In this document: positions 25,352 through 34,731 of the stretch, piece after piece
Layout: the number at the start of each line of letters is the position of its first letter
How positions within the stretch are numbered: position 1 is the stretch's first letter
Source: Sulfitobacter sp. LCG007
Lineage (GTDB): Bacteria; Pseudomonadota; Alphaproteobacteria; Rhodobacterales; Rhodobacteraceae
Assembly (NCBI RefSeq): GCF_040801785.1
Contig: NZ_CP161805.1
Location: 3,286,001-3,350,000 of the forward strand
DNA length: 64,000 bases
Reading direction: 5' to 3'
The notes under the pieces: model-generated
Seen by the model: only the letters and a program-made list of their open reading frames with translations
Database searches by the model: none
What the model was told of the DNA's origin: nothing
Translations under genes and position numbers: made by a program

Positions 25352-25728
25352 CGCCTCAGCGTCGCGCGCAGCTTCTTCTCGAGCCGGCCAAGCTGTTCCG
25401 CCCGGTTGAGCATGTCCGAGCGCAGCTCGCGGAGTTCGTGAAGAAGCGGCAACGCATCGGCCTTGTCGCCCTCCTCGGGCGCTTCGATGCCCTCGCCCTG
25501 ACCCGTCAGCAGCCAGGGCATCGAGACGTTCAGCACCCCGGCGATCATCGACAGGCGATTGGCGCGCGGTTCGCTGGTATCCTCCTCCCAGGCGCGCAGG
25601 GTTTCGAGCCGCACGCCCAGCCGCCGCGCCAGATCGGACTGACTCATCCCGGCGGCCTCTCGTGCCCCGGTCATCCTGTCCCCGAAGGTCGCCGTATCCG
25701 GCCCATACCAGTCATCGTCGGTGCTCAT
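25348..25728 (-). CDS. XRE family helix-turn-helix regulator
   Basis: A 126-residue protein. The HTH_3 domain lies at about 15-72, with the recognition motif MSQSDLARRLGVRLETLRAWE and the following helix PRANRLSMIAGVLNVSMPWLL. The C-terminal 50 residues form an acidic linker and a coiled coil (LLHELRELRSDMLNRAEQLGRLEKKL) likely to dimerise. It is directly upstream of and overlapping sdhE, an unusual regulator partner. The ligand and targets are unknown. Confidence 0.88.
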   Translation of the reverse strand: MSTDDDWYGPDTATFGDRMTGAREAAGMSQSDLARRLGVRLETLRAWEEDTSEPRANRLSMIAGVLNVSMPWLLTGQGEGIEAPEEGDKADALPLLHELRELRSDMLNRAEQLGRLEKKLRATLRR

Positions 25729-25787
25729 TCGATCTCCTTCCCTTGTCTGCGGTTCCGCGAGCGCCGGCAGAAGCCGATCCCGCTTGA

Positions 25788-27050
<1,263 letters not shown>

Positions 27051-27065
27051 GGCCGGCAGACACCA

Positions 27066-27575
27066 TCAGGCGACGGCCTTGCGCCGTCGTCCGAAGGCCA
27101 GAATCCCGAGGACGGGCGCCATCAACAGGGCCGAGGCCGGGAGCGGAACGGCCGTCAGACTATAGCGGGAGCTGTCATAGGCCTCGAGATCGCCCCCCAG
27201 GATCGCCACGTCCGGCAGGGGCGGATGTCCCTCGAGCAAGGCCATGCCGCTTCCGCAATTCACGCTCGAGCAGATCCAGAAATCGAGACCCGTCCCGCTG
27301 AAGCTCAGGACGGGCGGCGCGGTCACGGAAGCGATCAGACTGGTCGCACTGCCGAAACTGACGACTGGCTGTGTGACGCCATTGATCCAGAAGTTCACGA
27401 CCCGACCGACGTCAACCGTGTCACCGTCCGACTGAAGCTTGCCGTTCACGACCGATTGCAGGAGGACGCCTGTCCCGAACTCGTAGCTCATCCGGTAAGT
27501 TGCCGAGGATGCCGCCGAAGCGAAGAGGCCCGCGATGGCCGCGGCGACGAAAAGAAGCTTTGGTCGGAAATTCAT
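27066..27575 (-). CDS. Exported protein with a VPLPA-CTERM sorting signal
   Basis: A 169-residue secreted protein. It has an N-terminal signal peptide (1-25), a beta-rich middle domain and a C-terminal VPLPASALLMAPVLGILAFGRRRK, which is the VPLPA-CTERM tripartite signal: motif, hydrophobic helix, basic tail. Exosortase-type enzymes of Rhodobacterales process such signals for cell-surface or matrix attachment. The central domain (about 30-140) is unique; two cysteines at about 104-109 (ICSSVNC) may form a disulfide. It is on the minus strand, convergent with aatA. Its exosortase is not in the window. Confidence 0.82.
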   Translation of the reverse strand: MNFRPKLLFVAAAIAGLFASAASSATYRMSYEFGTGVLLQSVVNGKLQSDGDTVDVGRVVNFWINGVTQPVVSFGSATSLIASVTAPPVLSFSGTGLDFWICSSVNCGSGMALLEGHPPLPDVAILGGDLEAYDSSRYSLTAVPLPASALLMAPVLGILAFGRRRKAVA

Positions 27576-27762
27576 GCGATCTGCCTTTCAAAGAACTAGA
27601 ATAAGACGAATTGGGTACAGGCCTTCTTTTGCAGGGCACTGACGCGACGAGTCAATGCTTGAGGCCGGGCAGACTCTCGTTTCACCCGTGGGTTGGTCCG
27701 GATCTGGTGGCACCGCGCCGTCGGCACTGGTATCTGCAAGGGATGTCACCGAAAGGCGGGCG

Positions 27763-28164
27763 ATGTGCGATTTTCCTGACTACTACTTCCGTATTCGCGA
27801 AAACGGAGCGGCCGTCTTCCGCGTTGACTCCGAAAATCGCCAGCGTCGGCTCGACATGGATCAGATCGCCGTGGTGAACCTTCGCAGCGGCGAGATCAGG
27901 GCGCAGGGCGAGCGCAAGCTGACGGAACGTGACCGCGTTGCGATTGCCGACTGGGTCGAGGCACGGCGCGCGTTCCTGTCGCGGCGGGAGATGGACGACA
28001 TGCGCCGCATGGTCGACCGCCTGAACCTGACCGCCCAATGGGCCCAGTCCCGCGCCACGCCGGAGCAGATAGCAGAGCTGTCCGACGCCCTGCTTCTGGC
28101 GATGCATGACCTGCGCTCGGTCCTCGTGCGCCGGATGACGGAAGGAAAGGATCGCAATGGATGA
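27763..28164 (+). CDS. Conserved hypothetical protein
   Basis: A 133-residue charged, helical protein. It begins MCDFPDYYFRIRENGAAVFRV and has a long predicted helix around RRAFLSRREMDDMRRMVDRL, suggestive of a coiled coil or nucleotide- or protein-binding surface. No domain is recognised. The start ATG 27763 has GAAAGG upstream and is preferred over the in-frame ATG at 27655. It overlaps the next gene by eight bases, so it is co-translated with the DSD1-family enzyme; conserved linkage would indicate a helper role. Confidence 0.6.
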   Translation: MCDFPDYYFRIRENGAAVFRVDSENRQRRLDMDQIAVVNLRSGEIRAQGERKLTERDRVAIADWVEARRAFLSRREMDDMRRMVDRLNLTAQWAQSRATPEQIAELSDALLLAMHDLRSVLVRRMTEGKDRNG

Positions 28165-29344
28165 CGCACTGAAGACCCAGGTGGACAGGCGGCTTGACTG
28201 GAACGGCCTCGAGGTCGGCTACGACGTTCCCGCCCTGCCGGGAATGACGCTGGCAGATGTCGTGACGCCCTGCCTGATGCTCGACCTCGACGCGCTCGAA
28301 CGCAATGTCGCCAGGCTGGGACAATTCGTCGAGGCCAGCGGTGTCCGGCTGCGGGCGCATGGGAAGATGCACAAGGCGGTGGATGTCGCCCTGCTTCAGC
28401 AACGCATCGGCGGGTCGGTCGGCATCTGCTGCCAGAAGGTCAGCGAGGCCGAGGCCTTCGTGCGCGGCGGAATCCACGACGTGCTGATCACGAACGAGGT
28501 CCGCGATGCCCGCATGATCGCCCGCCTTGCGCGGTTGCCGAAGCTCGGCGCGCGGGTGCTCTGCTGCGTCGACGATGCGTCAAACGTGGCCGAGCTGTCG
28601 GCGGCGGCGATGCGCGAGGGGACGACGATCGGCTGTCTCGTGGAAATCGACGTCGGTCAGGGGCGTTGCGGGGTCGCGCCGGGGGAGGAAGCGGTTTCGC
28701 TTGCTGCGCTGATCTCGCAGGCACAGGGCCTGAGCTTCGAGGGTCTGCAGGCGTATCACGGCGGGCTGCAGCATGTGAGCGATCACGCCGATCGGGCAGG
28801 TCGCGCACGCGAAGCCATCGCGAAGACCGCCACGACGGTCGATATGCTGCGCGAGGCGGGGTATTCCTGCCCGATCGTCGGGGGCGGCGGCACCGGGTCC
28901 TACCGGCTGGAAGCGTTGTCTGGCGTGTATACGGAACTGCAATGCGGCTCCTACGCCTTCATGGATGCAGACTACGGACGGGTTCGGGATGCGCAGGGCC
29001 GGGGTCTTGCCGCGGGCGAATTCGAGAATGCCCTCTTCATCCTCACCAGCGTGATGAGCCATCGCAGGCAGAACAGCGCGGTTGTCGACGCGGGGCTGAA
29101 GTCGATGTCGCTCGACAGCGGCCTGCCGTTGGTGTTCGGGCGCACCGACGTCACATACGCGAAAGCCTCGGACGAGCATGGCGAGGTCGACGATCCGCAG
29201 GCCCGGCTTGAAATCGGAGACCGGCTGAAGCTGGTGCCGGGCCATTGCGATCCCACCTGCAACCTGCACGACTGGTATGTCTGCATCCGTGGCGGGATCG
29301 TCGAGACGCTATGGCCTATCGGCGCGCGCGGGAAATCCTGGTAG
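28157..29344 (+). CDS. DSD1 family PLP enzyme (D-threonine aldolase / 3-hydroxy-D-aspartate aldolase type)
   Basis: A 395-residue fold-type III (alanine-racemase-like) PLP enzyme with a metal site. The PLP lysine lies in RLRAHGKMHKAVDVALLQ (about 72), then CCQKVSEAEAF. The metal-binding C-terminal segment HCDPTCNLHDW carries the His and Cys ligands. The family cleaves D-threonine, D-hydroxyaspartate or D-phenylserine to glycine or glyoxylate plus an aldehyde. Rhodobacterales also use a related beta-hydroxyaspartate aldolase (BhcC) in glycolate use, but its partners BhcA, BhcB and BhcD are absent here, so D-threonine-type activity is more likely. The start overlaps the upstream hypothetical gene by eight bases. 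Confidence 0.88.
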   Translation: MDDALKTQVDRRLDWNGLEVGYDVPALPGMTLADVVTPCLMLDLDALERNVARLGQFVEASGVRLRAHGKMHKAVDVALLQQRIGGSVGICCQKVSEAEAFVRGGIHDVLITNEVRDARMIARLARLPKLGARVLCCVDDASNVAELSAAAMREGTTIGCLVEIDVGQGRCGVAPGEEAVSLAALISQAQGLSFEGLQAYHGGLQHVSDHADRAGRAREAIAKTATTVDMLREAGYSCPIVGGGGTGSYRLEALSGVYTELQCGSYAFMDADYGRVRDAQGRGLAAGEFENALFILTSVMSHRRQNSAVVDAGLKSMSLDSGLPLVFGRTDVTYAKASDEHGEVDDPQARLEIGDRLKLVPGHCDPTCNLHDWYVCIRGGIVETLWPIGARGKSW

Positions 29345-29374
29345 GCCAGCTCCCCGGCCCCCGCGCGCGGGCGG

Positions 29375-32362
29375 TCACACCAGCCAGTCGCCGCTCAGCG
29401 TCGTGTCGTCCGAGACGAGCCTGAGATAGGCGATCTGCAGCGCCGCCGCCCCGCCCGATCCATCCGCGTCGTATTCCAGCCAGGACGAGCCCGTGCCGTC
29501 CCCGGAAAGACCGAGCGCGCCCGACGAGAGCGCCGAGGCGACGGTTGTCCCAAGCTCGGACATCAGCCCGGAGATATCGATGGTCTCCCCGTAGCGGGCC
29601 TTGAAGTCGGTGATCGTGTCGCCAATCTCGGCGACTCCGGTGAAGACGAAGCAGTCCGTGCCCGATCCGCCGACGAGGGTGTCGGCACCCGCCCCACCGC
29701 AGATGATATCGTCGCCGGAGCCGCCATCGAGCGTATCCTCGCCGGTACCGCCGTAAAGGCTGTCGTTGCCGCTGCTGGCGGCAAGATCGTCGTTGCCGCT
29801 TCCGCCCCGAAGCAGGTCGTCGCCGCTGCCTGCGGAAATCGTGTCGTCGCCTGCGTCGCCCGAAAGCGTATCGTTGCCGAGATCGCCGGTCAGGTTGTCG
29901 TTGCCGTCGCCGCCCGAAATGGCGTCGTCGTGCGATCCGCCGCGCATGGAATCGTCGCCCGCGCCCCCGTCCATCACATCGTTGCCGTCCTTGCCTTCAA
30001 GATAGTCGTTCCCGTCGTCACCCGAGAGGCTGTCGTCGCCATTGCCCGCGGTCAGGGTGTCGTCGCCCGCGCCGCCCATGAGCTGGTCGTCCCCGTTCGA
30101 GGCGTTGAGGTAGTCGTTGCCGCCACCGCCCGACATCACGTCATTGCCGTTGTTGCCGTAGAGCTTGTCCTTGTCGCCGCCGCCCGAAAGGACATCGTCG
30201 CCGATATCGCCGCGCAGGTAATCCTCGCCGTCCCCGCCGGTCATCGTGTCGTTGCCGTCGCCGCCGTAGAGGCGGTCGGCATCCGCGCCGCCGTCCATCA
30301 CGTCAGCGCCGTCGTCGCCGCGCAGGTAGTCGGATCCCGCCCCGCCCGAGAGCGTGTCGTCGCCATCCGCGCCATAGAGCTTGTCGTCGTCGTCGCCGCC
30401 ATCGGCGAGGTCATTGCCGCCCTCGCCCTTGATATAATCCTTGCCGGCCCCGCCGATCGCCGTGTCGTCTCCATCCCCGCCGTAGAACTTGTCATGGCCC
30501 TCGCCACCGTCCATCAGCGCGCCGCCGTCGCTGACGTAGAACTTGTCATTGCCGAGCCCGCCGGTCATCGTGTCCGACCCCGCCTCGGAATAAAGCTGGT
30601 CGTCGCCATCCCCGCCGTCGAGCAGGTCGTTGCCCGACCCGCTGTAAAGCCGGTCGGTATCCGCACCGCCCGAAAGCGTGTCGTTGCCGGCCTTTCCGTA
30701 GAGCTTGTCCACCCCGGCGCCACCGCTGATCGCGTTGTCGCGCTCGTTGCCCCAGCCGAAGTCGTTGAATTCCGTCAGGATCAGGTTCTCGATCTCGGTC
30801 CCGCCGGCGATCTGGAACGACTTGCGCCCGACCTTGCCGATGACGCCCGAGGTGAGGTCGATCCGCGAACCGGAAGATACGGCGCTCAGGTCGAGCGTGT
30901 CCTCACCGCCGTCCGGGTCCGAGATGACGCTGCGCGACGCGGTCCAGGCGGTGATGAAGCTGTCGGTGATCGTGTAGACGGTGTCGTAGTTCCCGCCCGG
31001 GTTCGGATCGCTGGGCAGGCTCGACACGTCGATCAGCGTCGCGAGTTCCGCGCTCGGGTCGATGCCGGTCAGGAATACCAGCTGCACAGGCGCTCCAGCG
31101 CCCGACCCATCCGCATCGATCATCAGCCAGGAGCCCCCGGATCCGCCCTGCAGTGATACGATGCCGTCCGCGACAGGATCGCTTCCGGAATAGCCGATGG
31201 CGCTCAGCAGACCGCTCAGGTCTATCCGGTCGCCGCCCGCGATGGTGATGTCGGTGATCGTATCCCCTGCCTCGTTCATCGCCATGTAGACGAAACGGTC
31301 CGCGCCGGAACCGCCGCTGAGGCTGTCGGCCCCCACCCCGCCGATCAGCACATCGTTGTCGCCTTGCCCGAGGATGGTATCGGCACCCGAGCCGCCCTCG
31401 ATCCGGTTGGCGGCCGAGTTGCCGTTCACGAAATCGTCGCCCGCGCCGAGGATGGCGTTCTCGATGATGGTGCCGCGCCCGATCGAGACGTTGCCGATGC
31501 GCCCGTTGATGTTGGAATAGGTTTCCGCCCTCATGTCGAGCATCTGGTCATATGCCCGCGAGCCGAGGTTGATGACGTCCGTGCCGCCGTTGTCGTAGAT
31601 GCAGACCGCCCAGTTCGAGGGCAGGTCCATGCCGAACTGTCCCGTATTCTGGTTGTCGCCGTAGATGCTGTCCCCGGTCCGCACGCTCGTGGGCGTGCCG
31701 TAGAGGTTCTGGATCGCGATGACGTCCGCCATCTGCGCGGTGGCGAGGAAGAGGCGACTGGCGTCGGTATTTGGGTTCTGGTTCTGGTCGAAGTAGGACA
31801 TCACCGTCGTCTGCCAGCTGTCGTTGGCATAGTGGGCGTCCGTCGAGAAATTCGCGCTGCCATTGTAATCGCCGCCGTGGCCGAGACCGAGGGCATGGCC
31901 GATCTCGTGGATGTAGGTTTGCAGGTAGTAGTCGCCATAGGCCTTCCAGCCGGTCTCGATGTTGATGCTCGACGAGATGATCGTGTTTCCGGAAGTGACC
32001 GAGCTGTTGTAGGCGCCCGCAAGGTTCTCGGAAAAGGTGATCTGCGCGTTGCTCGAGCTCTGGAACGTCAGGCCAGTGACCGCGGACCACGCGTCGAGCG
32101 CCTTGAGTGCGGCGTCCCGCCCGGAATTGCCCAGCGCGTTGAAGTTGACCGTGATCGTCCCGCCGGTCTGGACGTTGAAGGCGCGCGTAACCTGACCCTT
32201 GTCGGCCCAGAAACCGTCGGTGAGGTAGTCGGCGATCTGGTCATAGGAATAGACCGGCAGCGTCGCGCCGACAGATGCACCTGAACCGGTGGCGCCCAGG
32301 CTTTCGGTATGGAGGCCGCCATCGCGGGAAGCCGGGTCGAGTGTCTGGCAGAGGGTGCACAT
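29375..32362 (-). CDS. RTX serralysin-family metalloprotease (M10B)
   Basis: A 995-residue secreted protease. The peptidase domain spans about 35-225 with the zinc motif HEIGHALGLGH (152-162) and the Met-turn MSY at 188-190. A first RTX block (about 310-360, GGSGADTILGQGDND) is followed by a calcium-dependent linker domain. Long RTX repeats then run from about 546 to 905 (GGxGxDxUx, e.g. GGDGDDQLY), and a C-terminal export signal ends ..LSGDWLV. No Sec signal peptide: it should leave by a type I ABC exporter that is not in the window. Serralysins normally have one short repeat block; here the repeats are far longer. AAGGAA precedes the ATG. Confidence 0.93.
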   Translation of the reverse strand: MCTLCQTLDPASRDGGLHTESLGATGSGASVGATLPVYSYDQIADYLTDGFWADKGQVTRAFNVQTGGTITVNFNALGNSGRDAALKALDAWSAVTGLTFQSSSNAQITFSENLAGAYNSSVTSGNTIISSSINIETGWKAYGDYYLQTYIHEIGHALGLGHGGDYNGSANFSTDAHYANDSWQTTVMSYFDQNQNPNTDASRLFLATAQMADVIAIQNLYGTPTSVRTGDSIYGDNQNTGQFGMDLPSNWAVCIYDNGGTDVINLGSRAYDQMLDMRAETYSNINGRIGNVSIGRGTIIENAILGAGDDFVNGNSAANRIEGGSGADTILGQGDNDVLIGGVGADSLSGGSGADRFVYMAMNEAGDTITDITIAGGDRIDLSGLLSAIGYSGSDPVADGIVSLQGGSGGSWLMIDADGSGAGAPVQLVFLTGIDPSAELATLIDVSSLPSDPNPGGNYDTVYTITDSFITAWTASRSVISDPDGGEDTLDLSAVSSGSRIDLTSGVIGKVGRKSFQIAGGTEIENLILTEFNDFGWGNERDNAISGGAGVDKLYGKAGNDTLSGGADTDRLYSGSGNDLLDGGDGDDQLYSEAGSDTMTGGLGNDKFYVSDGGALMDGGEGHDKFYGGDGDDTAIGGAGKDYIKGEGGNDLADGGDDDDKLYGADGDDTLSGGAGSDYLRGDDGADVMDGGADADRLYGGDGNDTMTGGDGEDYLRGDIGDDVLSGGGDKDKLYGNNGNDVMSGGGGNDYLNASNGDDQLMGGAGDDTLTAGNGDDSLSGDDGNDYLEGKDGNDVMDGGAGDDSMRGGSHDDAISGGDGNDNLTGDLGNDTLSGDAGDDTISAGSGDDLLRGGSGNDDLAASSGNDSLYGGTGEDTLDGGSGDDIICGGAGADTLVGGSGTDCFVFTGVAEIGDTITDFKARYGETIDISGLMSELGTTVASALSSGALGLSGDGTGSSWLEYDADGSGGAAALQIAYLRLVSDDTTLSGDWLV
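29650..30727 (-). repeat. RTX nonapeptide repeat array
   Basis: The DNA shows about 27-base periodicity encoding GGxGxDxUx nonapeptides over residues about 546-905 of the serralysin. Codons vary between units, so the array is old and selected on protein. Calcium binding folds the repeats outside the cell. Confidence 0.85.
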
Positions 32363-32392
32363 GATGTCGTTCCTTCGGTTTGGCGTTCTGGA

Positions 32393-32788
32393 TCAGAGCG
32401 GCAGCTTGCTGAGACGCACCAGTTGCATGGCGTAGGCCTCCATGGCCTGCGCGTTCAGACCGGCATCGACGACCGAGAGGTCAAGGGTCGGACCCCGACC
32501 CGTGTCGCCCTGTGCCGTGATCCAGACAAGGTGTCCGGACAGGCTGTCGGCCGTCTCATGCTCGGCGATGAAGCGGATCAGCAGCCGGTCCGCGGCCGCC
32601 TGCTTCGGTGTGTCTTCGCTGGCCGGCAGGTCGAGGGCCGTAGCCAACGCCTGGCAGAGGGGTGTGGAAACGGAGCCGGGGCAGACAAGCGCTGCCATTC
32701 CGTCGCCGGCACTGGCCTGCGCCAGACCGGGGACGCAAAGCGCAACGCACAGAAGAACGCGGACGGGAAGAGAAGAATTTGTGGCCAT
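32393..32788 (-). CDS. Small exported protein preceding the serralysin
   Basis: A 131-residue protein with a signal peptide (about 1-25, ending AQAS). The mature part has two cysteines (VCPGSVSTPLCQAL) likely to form a disulfide, and otherwise an alpha/beta sequence with a LSGHLVW strand and a helical C-terminus. AGAGG lies eight bases before ATG 32788. The gene ends 30 bases before the serralysin start, so both are one operon. No family is recognised. A periplasmic inhibitor or chaperone of the protease is possible; serralysins are known to have periplasmic inhibitors, but this one does not resemble the Inh fold by eye. Confidence 0.6.
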   Translation of the reverse strand: MATNSSLPVRVLLCVALCVPGLAQASAGDGMAALVCPGSVSTPLCQALATALDLPASEDTPKQAAADRLLIRFIAEHETADSLSGHLVWITAQGDTGRGPTLDLSVVDAGLNAQAMEAYAMQLVRLSKLPL

Positions 32789-33031
32789 GGCGGAATCCCT
32801 CTGGCTTAGGAGTGGGAAAACCGGCCGTTCTGGCGCGTGTCGCAAGTCTGCTAGGCGGCAATGTGGCGCAAAATTCGACCCGAATGAGGCAGATGTTTGG
32901 CGCCGTGAAAAAGATAGCCCTTCAAATCGGCCATTTGCGCCGGAAACGCGACAAACGGTTAAAATTCGAGATGGATCCGCATCACAAGCCGGGACGGCTC
33001 GCGCGGTCCTGCGCAGTCACGCACGCTTGCG

Positions 33032-33934
33032 TCAGTCCAGGGCGACCAGCGCACCGCGCTTGCGGATGACCTTGCTGGCGACCTCGCAACCGCGCGCGAC
33101 GGCGGCGGCAAGGTCGCCTCTCTGGATCCATTCGGCAATGAACCCGGCATTGAAGCTGTCGCCCGCCGCCGTCGTATCCACGGCGTCGGACACCGGAAGG
33201 GCGGCATGTGTCGCAATGCGGCCTTCGTGAAGGGCCGTGACGATGCCGGGGCCATTCTTGACGACGACAAGCCCGCATCCCAGACCGCCGTAGCGTTCCG
33301 CCGTGGCCTGCGGATCGGTATCGCCGAAGAACTGCGCCTCGTCGTCGAACGAGGGCAGCACCATGTCGGCATGGGCGGCAGCCGACATGACCGCCGCGCA
33401 CATCTCTTCGTGACTGTCCCAGAGCCTCGGGCGCAGGTTCGGATCGAACACGACGGTGGTGCCCCGCATTCTGACCTCGGCCAACGATGACAGCAGGTTG
33501 TGCCGTCCGGCAGGATCCAGAATGGCAAGCGTGATGCCCGAGACATAGACCATCGCGGCACCGCCGAATGCCTTGGCCAGACGTTCGGGATCCTCGGCGA
33601 GGCAGCGTGCCGCGCTCTGACCGCGCCAGTAGGAGAAATGCCGTTCGGCCCCCTCGAGCTCGATCAGGTAAAGCCCCACGGTCCGGTCCGTTCTCATGCG
33701 CAGATAGTCAAGCCCGATGCCGGCCTCCGCCATGAAAGCGCGCATCTTGTGCGAGGCTGAATCCATGCCGATCTCGCTCAGGTAGTCGACCTCGAACCCT
33801 TCTGGCAGAAGCTTGCGAAGATACCATGCGGTATTGAACGTGTCGCCCGCGAAGTTCATCGTGAACTGCCCCGGTTGCCCGGAGGGCGCCATTTCGATCA
33901 TGCACTCTCCGGCAGCGACGATACGCAGGCTCAT
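33032..33934 (-). CDS. kdgK: 2-keto-3-deoxygluconate kinase (PfkB family sugar kinase)
   Basis: A 300-residue ribokinase-type kinase that phosphorylates KDG to KDPG with ATP. It has the N-terminal GECMIEMA and FAGDTFNTAWYLRKL segments, FDPNLRPRLW typical of KdgK, and the catalytic AAGDSFNAGFIAEW near the C-terminus whose Asp is the base. It starts directly after the GntR regulator stop (33935), giving a tight two-gene unit. It completes the uronate pathway of the divergent uxa/uxu operon by making KDPG, to be split by an aldolase located elsewhere. Confidence 0.9.
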   Translation of the reverse strand: MSLRIVAAGECMIEMAPSGQPGQFTMNFAGDTFNTAWYLRKLLPEGFEVDYLSEIGMDSASHKMRAFMAEAGIGLDYLRMRTDRTVGLYLIELEGAERHFSYWRGQSAARCLAEDPERLAKAFGGAAMVYVSGITLAILDPAGRHNLLSSLAEVRMRGTTVVFDPNLRPRLWDSHEEMCAAVMSAAAHADMVLPSFDDEAQFFGDTDPQATAERYGGLGCGLVVVKNGPGIVTALHEGRIATHAALPVSDAVDTTAAGDSFNAGFIAEWIQRGDLAAAVARGCEVASKVIRKRGALVALD

Positions 33935-34633
33935 TCAATCCTCCTCGGCGAACCACTCGTGATTGTCGTGACGCAACTGCACGATCAGCGATTCGATGCG
34001 GCCCAGGTGTTGCCGGATGGCCCTTTCGCCGCGCGCCTCGTCCCGTGCCCTGATCGCGTCCAGAATCTCGACATGGTCATCGTAGGCCGACCGGGACGCG
34101 AAGCTGAGCGACAGGAAGCGTACGCGGTCTGTATGTGCCTTCTTCTCCCGTATCAATTCCCAGCAGAAGCCCAGCCCCAGCCGGTCGCAGATACGGCGGT
34201 GGAATTCGTCATCGAGTTCATGGAAATGCTGCCGGTCGCCTTTCTCGATCGCCTGATCCTGCGCGCACAGGAGCTGCTCCAGTTCCGCGACATGGGTTTC
34301 GTCCAGCTCGCGGCAGGCGCGGCGGACGGTTTCGACCTCGACCGCGGTTCGGATGAAGCGGGCCTGGAAGATGTCGGCGGCGGAGATCTGGGTGACGACC
34401 GTCGCACGCTGGGGCCGGATCAGCAGAAACCCCAGTTGCGACAGGCGCCAGAAAGCGTCGCGTACGGGCTGGCGCGAAACGTCGAGCTGCTTGGCGACTT
34501 CCGCCTCGGACAGTTTCGTGCCCGGCGGAAGTTCGAGGGCAAGGACCTGCGAATAGATCGTCTCGAACACCTGATCGGCTATCGAGGGTCTCTGCACGTG
34601 TTCGAGGGTCCTGATCTGCGGCGCCTGCCCCAT
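33935..34633 (-). CDS. GntR family regulator, FadR/FCD type, of the uronate regulon
   Basis: A 232-residue regulator. The N-terminal wHTH (about 18-80) contains LSEAEVAKQLDVSRQPVRDAF and the C-terminal FCD all-helical ligand domain spans about 95-225, with a metal-like EFHRRI and the His of FHELDDEFH. FCD regulators usually bind a carboxylate effector. Start ATG 34633 has GGGAGGGG five bases upstream and is preferred over 34675, which lies inside the divergent promoter. It sits between kdgK and the ten-gene uronate operon, so it is the likely repressor, relieved by a uronate or KDG. Confidence 0.87.
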   Translation of the reverse strand: MGQAPQIRTLEHVQRPSIADQVFETIYSQVLALELPPGTKLSEAEVAKQLDVSRQPVRDAFWRLSQLGFLLIRPQRATVVTQISAADIFQARFIRTAVEVETVRRACRELDETHVAELEQLLCAQDQAIEKGDRQHFHELDDEFHRRICDRLGLGFCWELIREKKAHTDRVRFLSLSFASRSAYDDHVEILDAIRARDEARGERAIRQHLGRIESLIVQLRHDNHEWFAEED

Positions 34634-34651
34634 CTGCCCCTCCCTTCGACG

Positions 34652-34680
34652 TTGACATGGCTGATAGGCTAACATACTAG
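34652..34680 (+). promoter_or_regulatory. Sigma-70-like promoter of the uronate operon
   Basis: TTGACA (34652-34657) is a perfect -35, spaced 17 bases from TACTAG (34675-34680). Transcription would start near 34687, about 45 bases before uxaC. The ACTAGT core is palindromic, so the GntR-type regulator may bind at the -10. Basis: sequence match; use is inferred. Confidence 0.6.
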
Positions 34681-34731
34681 TTTACCGAGTTGGGGGTGTC
34701 ACGCGTTTTCGTGGGTGGCAAGGGAGGCAAG

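Noticed and set aside
29650-30727. A regularly spaced repeat array that might suggest CRISPR or satellite DNA
   Set aside because: The 27-base period is in frame and encodes calcium-binding RTX nonapeptides. Units are not identical and there are no unique spacers.
29930-31156. A 408-codon plus-strand frame opposite the serralysin
   Set aside because: It is the antisense of RTX repeats, giving an artificial Val/Ala/Arg pattern with no known domain.
34690-34731. An upstream GTG start that would lengthen uxaC by 14 residues
   Set aside because: It lies at the predicted transcription start and has no Shine-Dalgarno. ATG 34732 has AGGGAGG and gives the family N-terminus.
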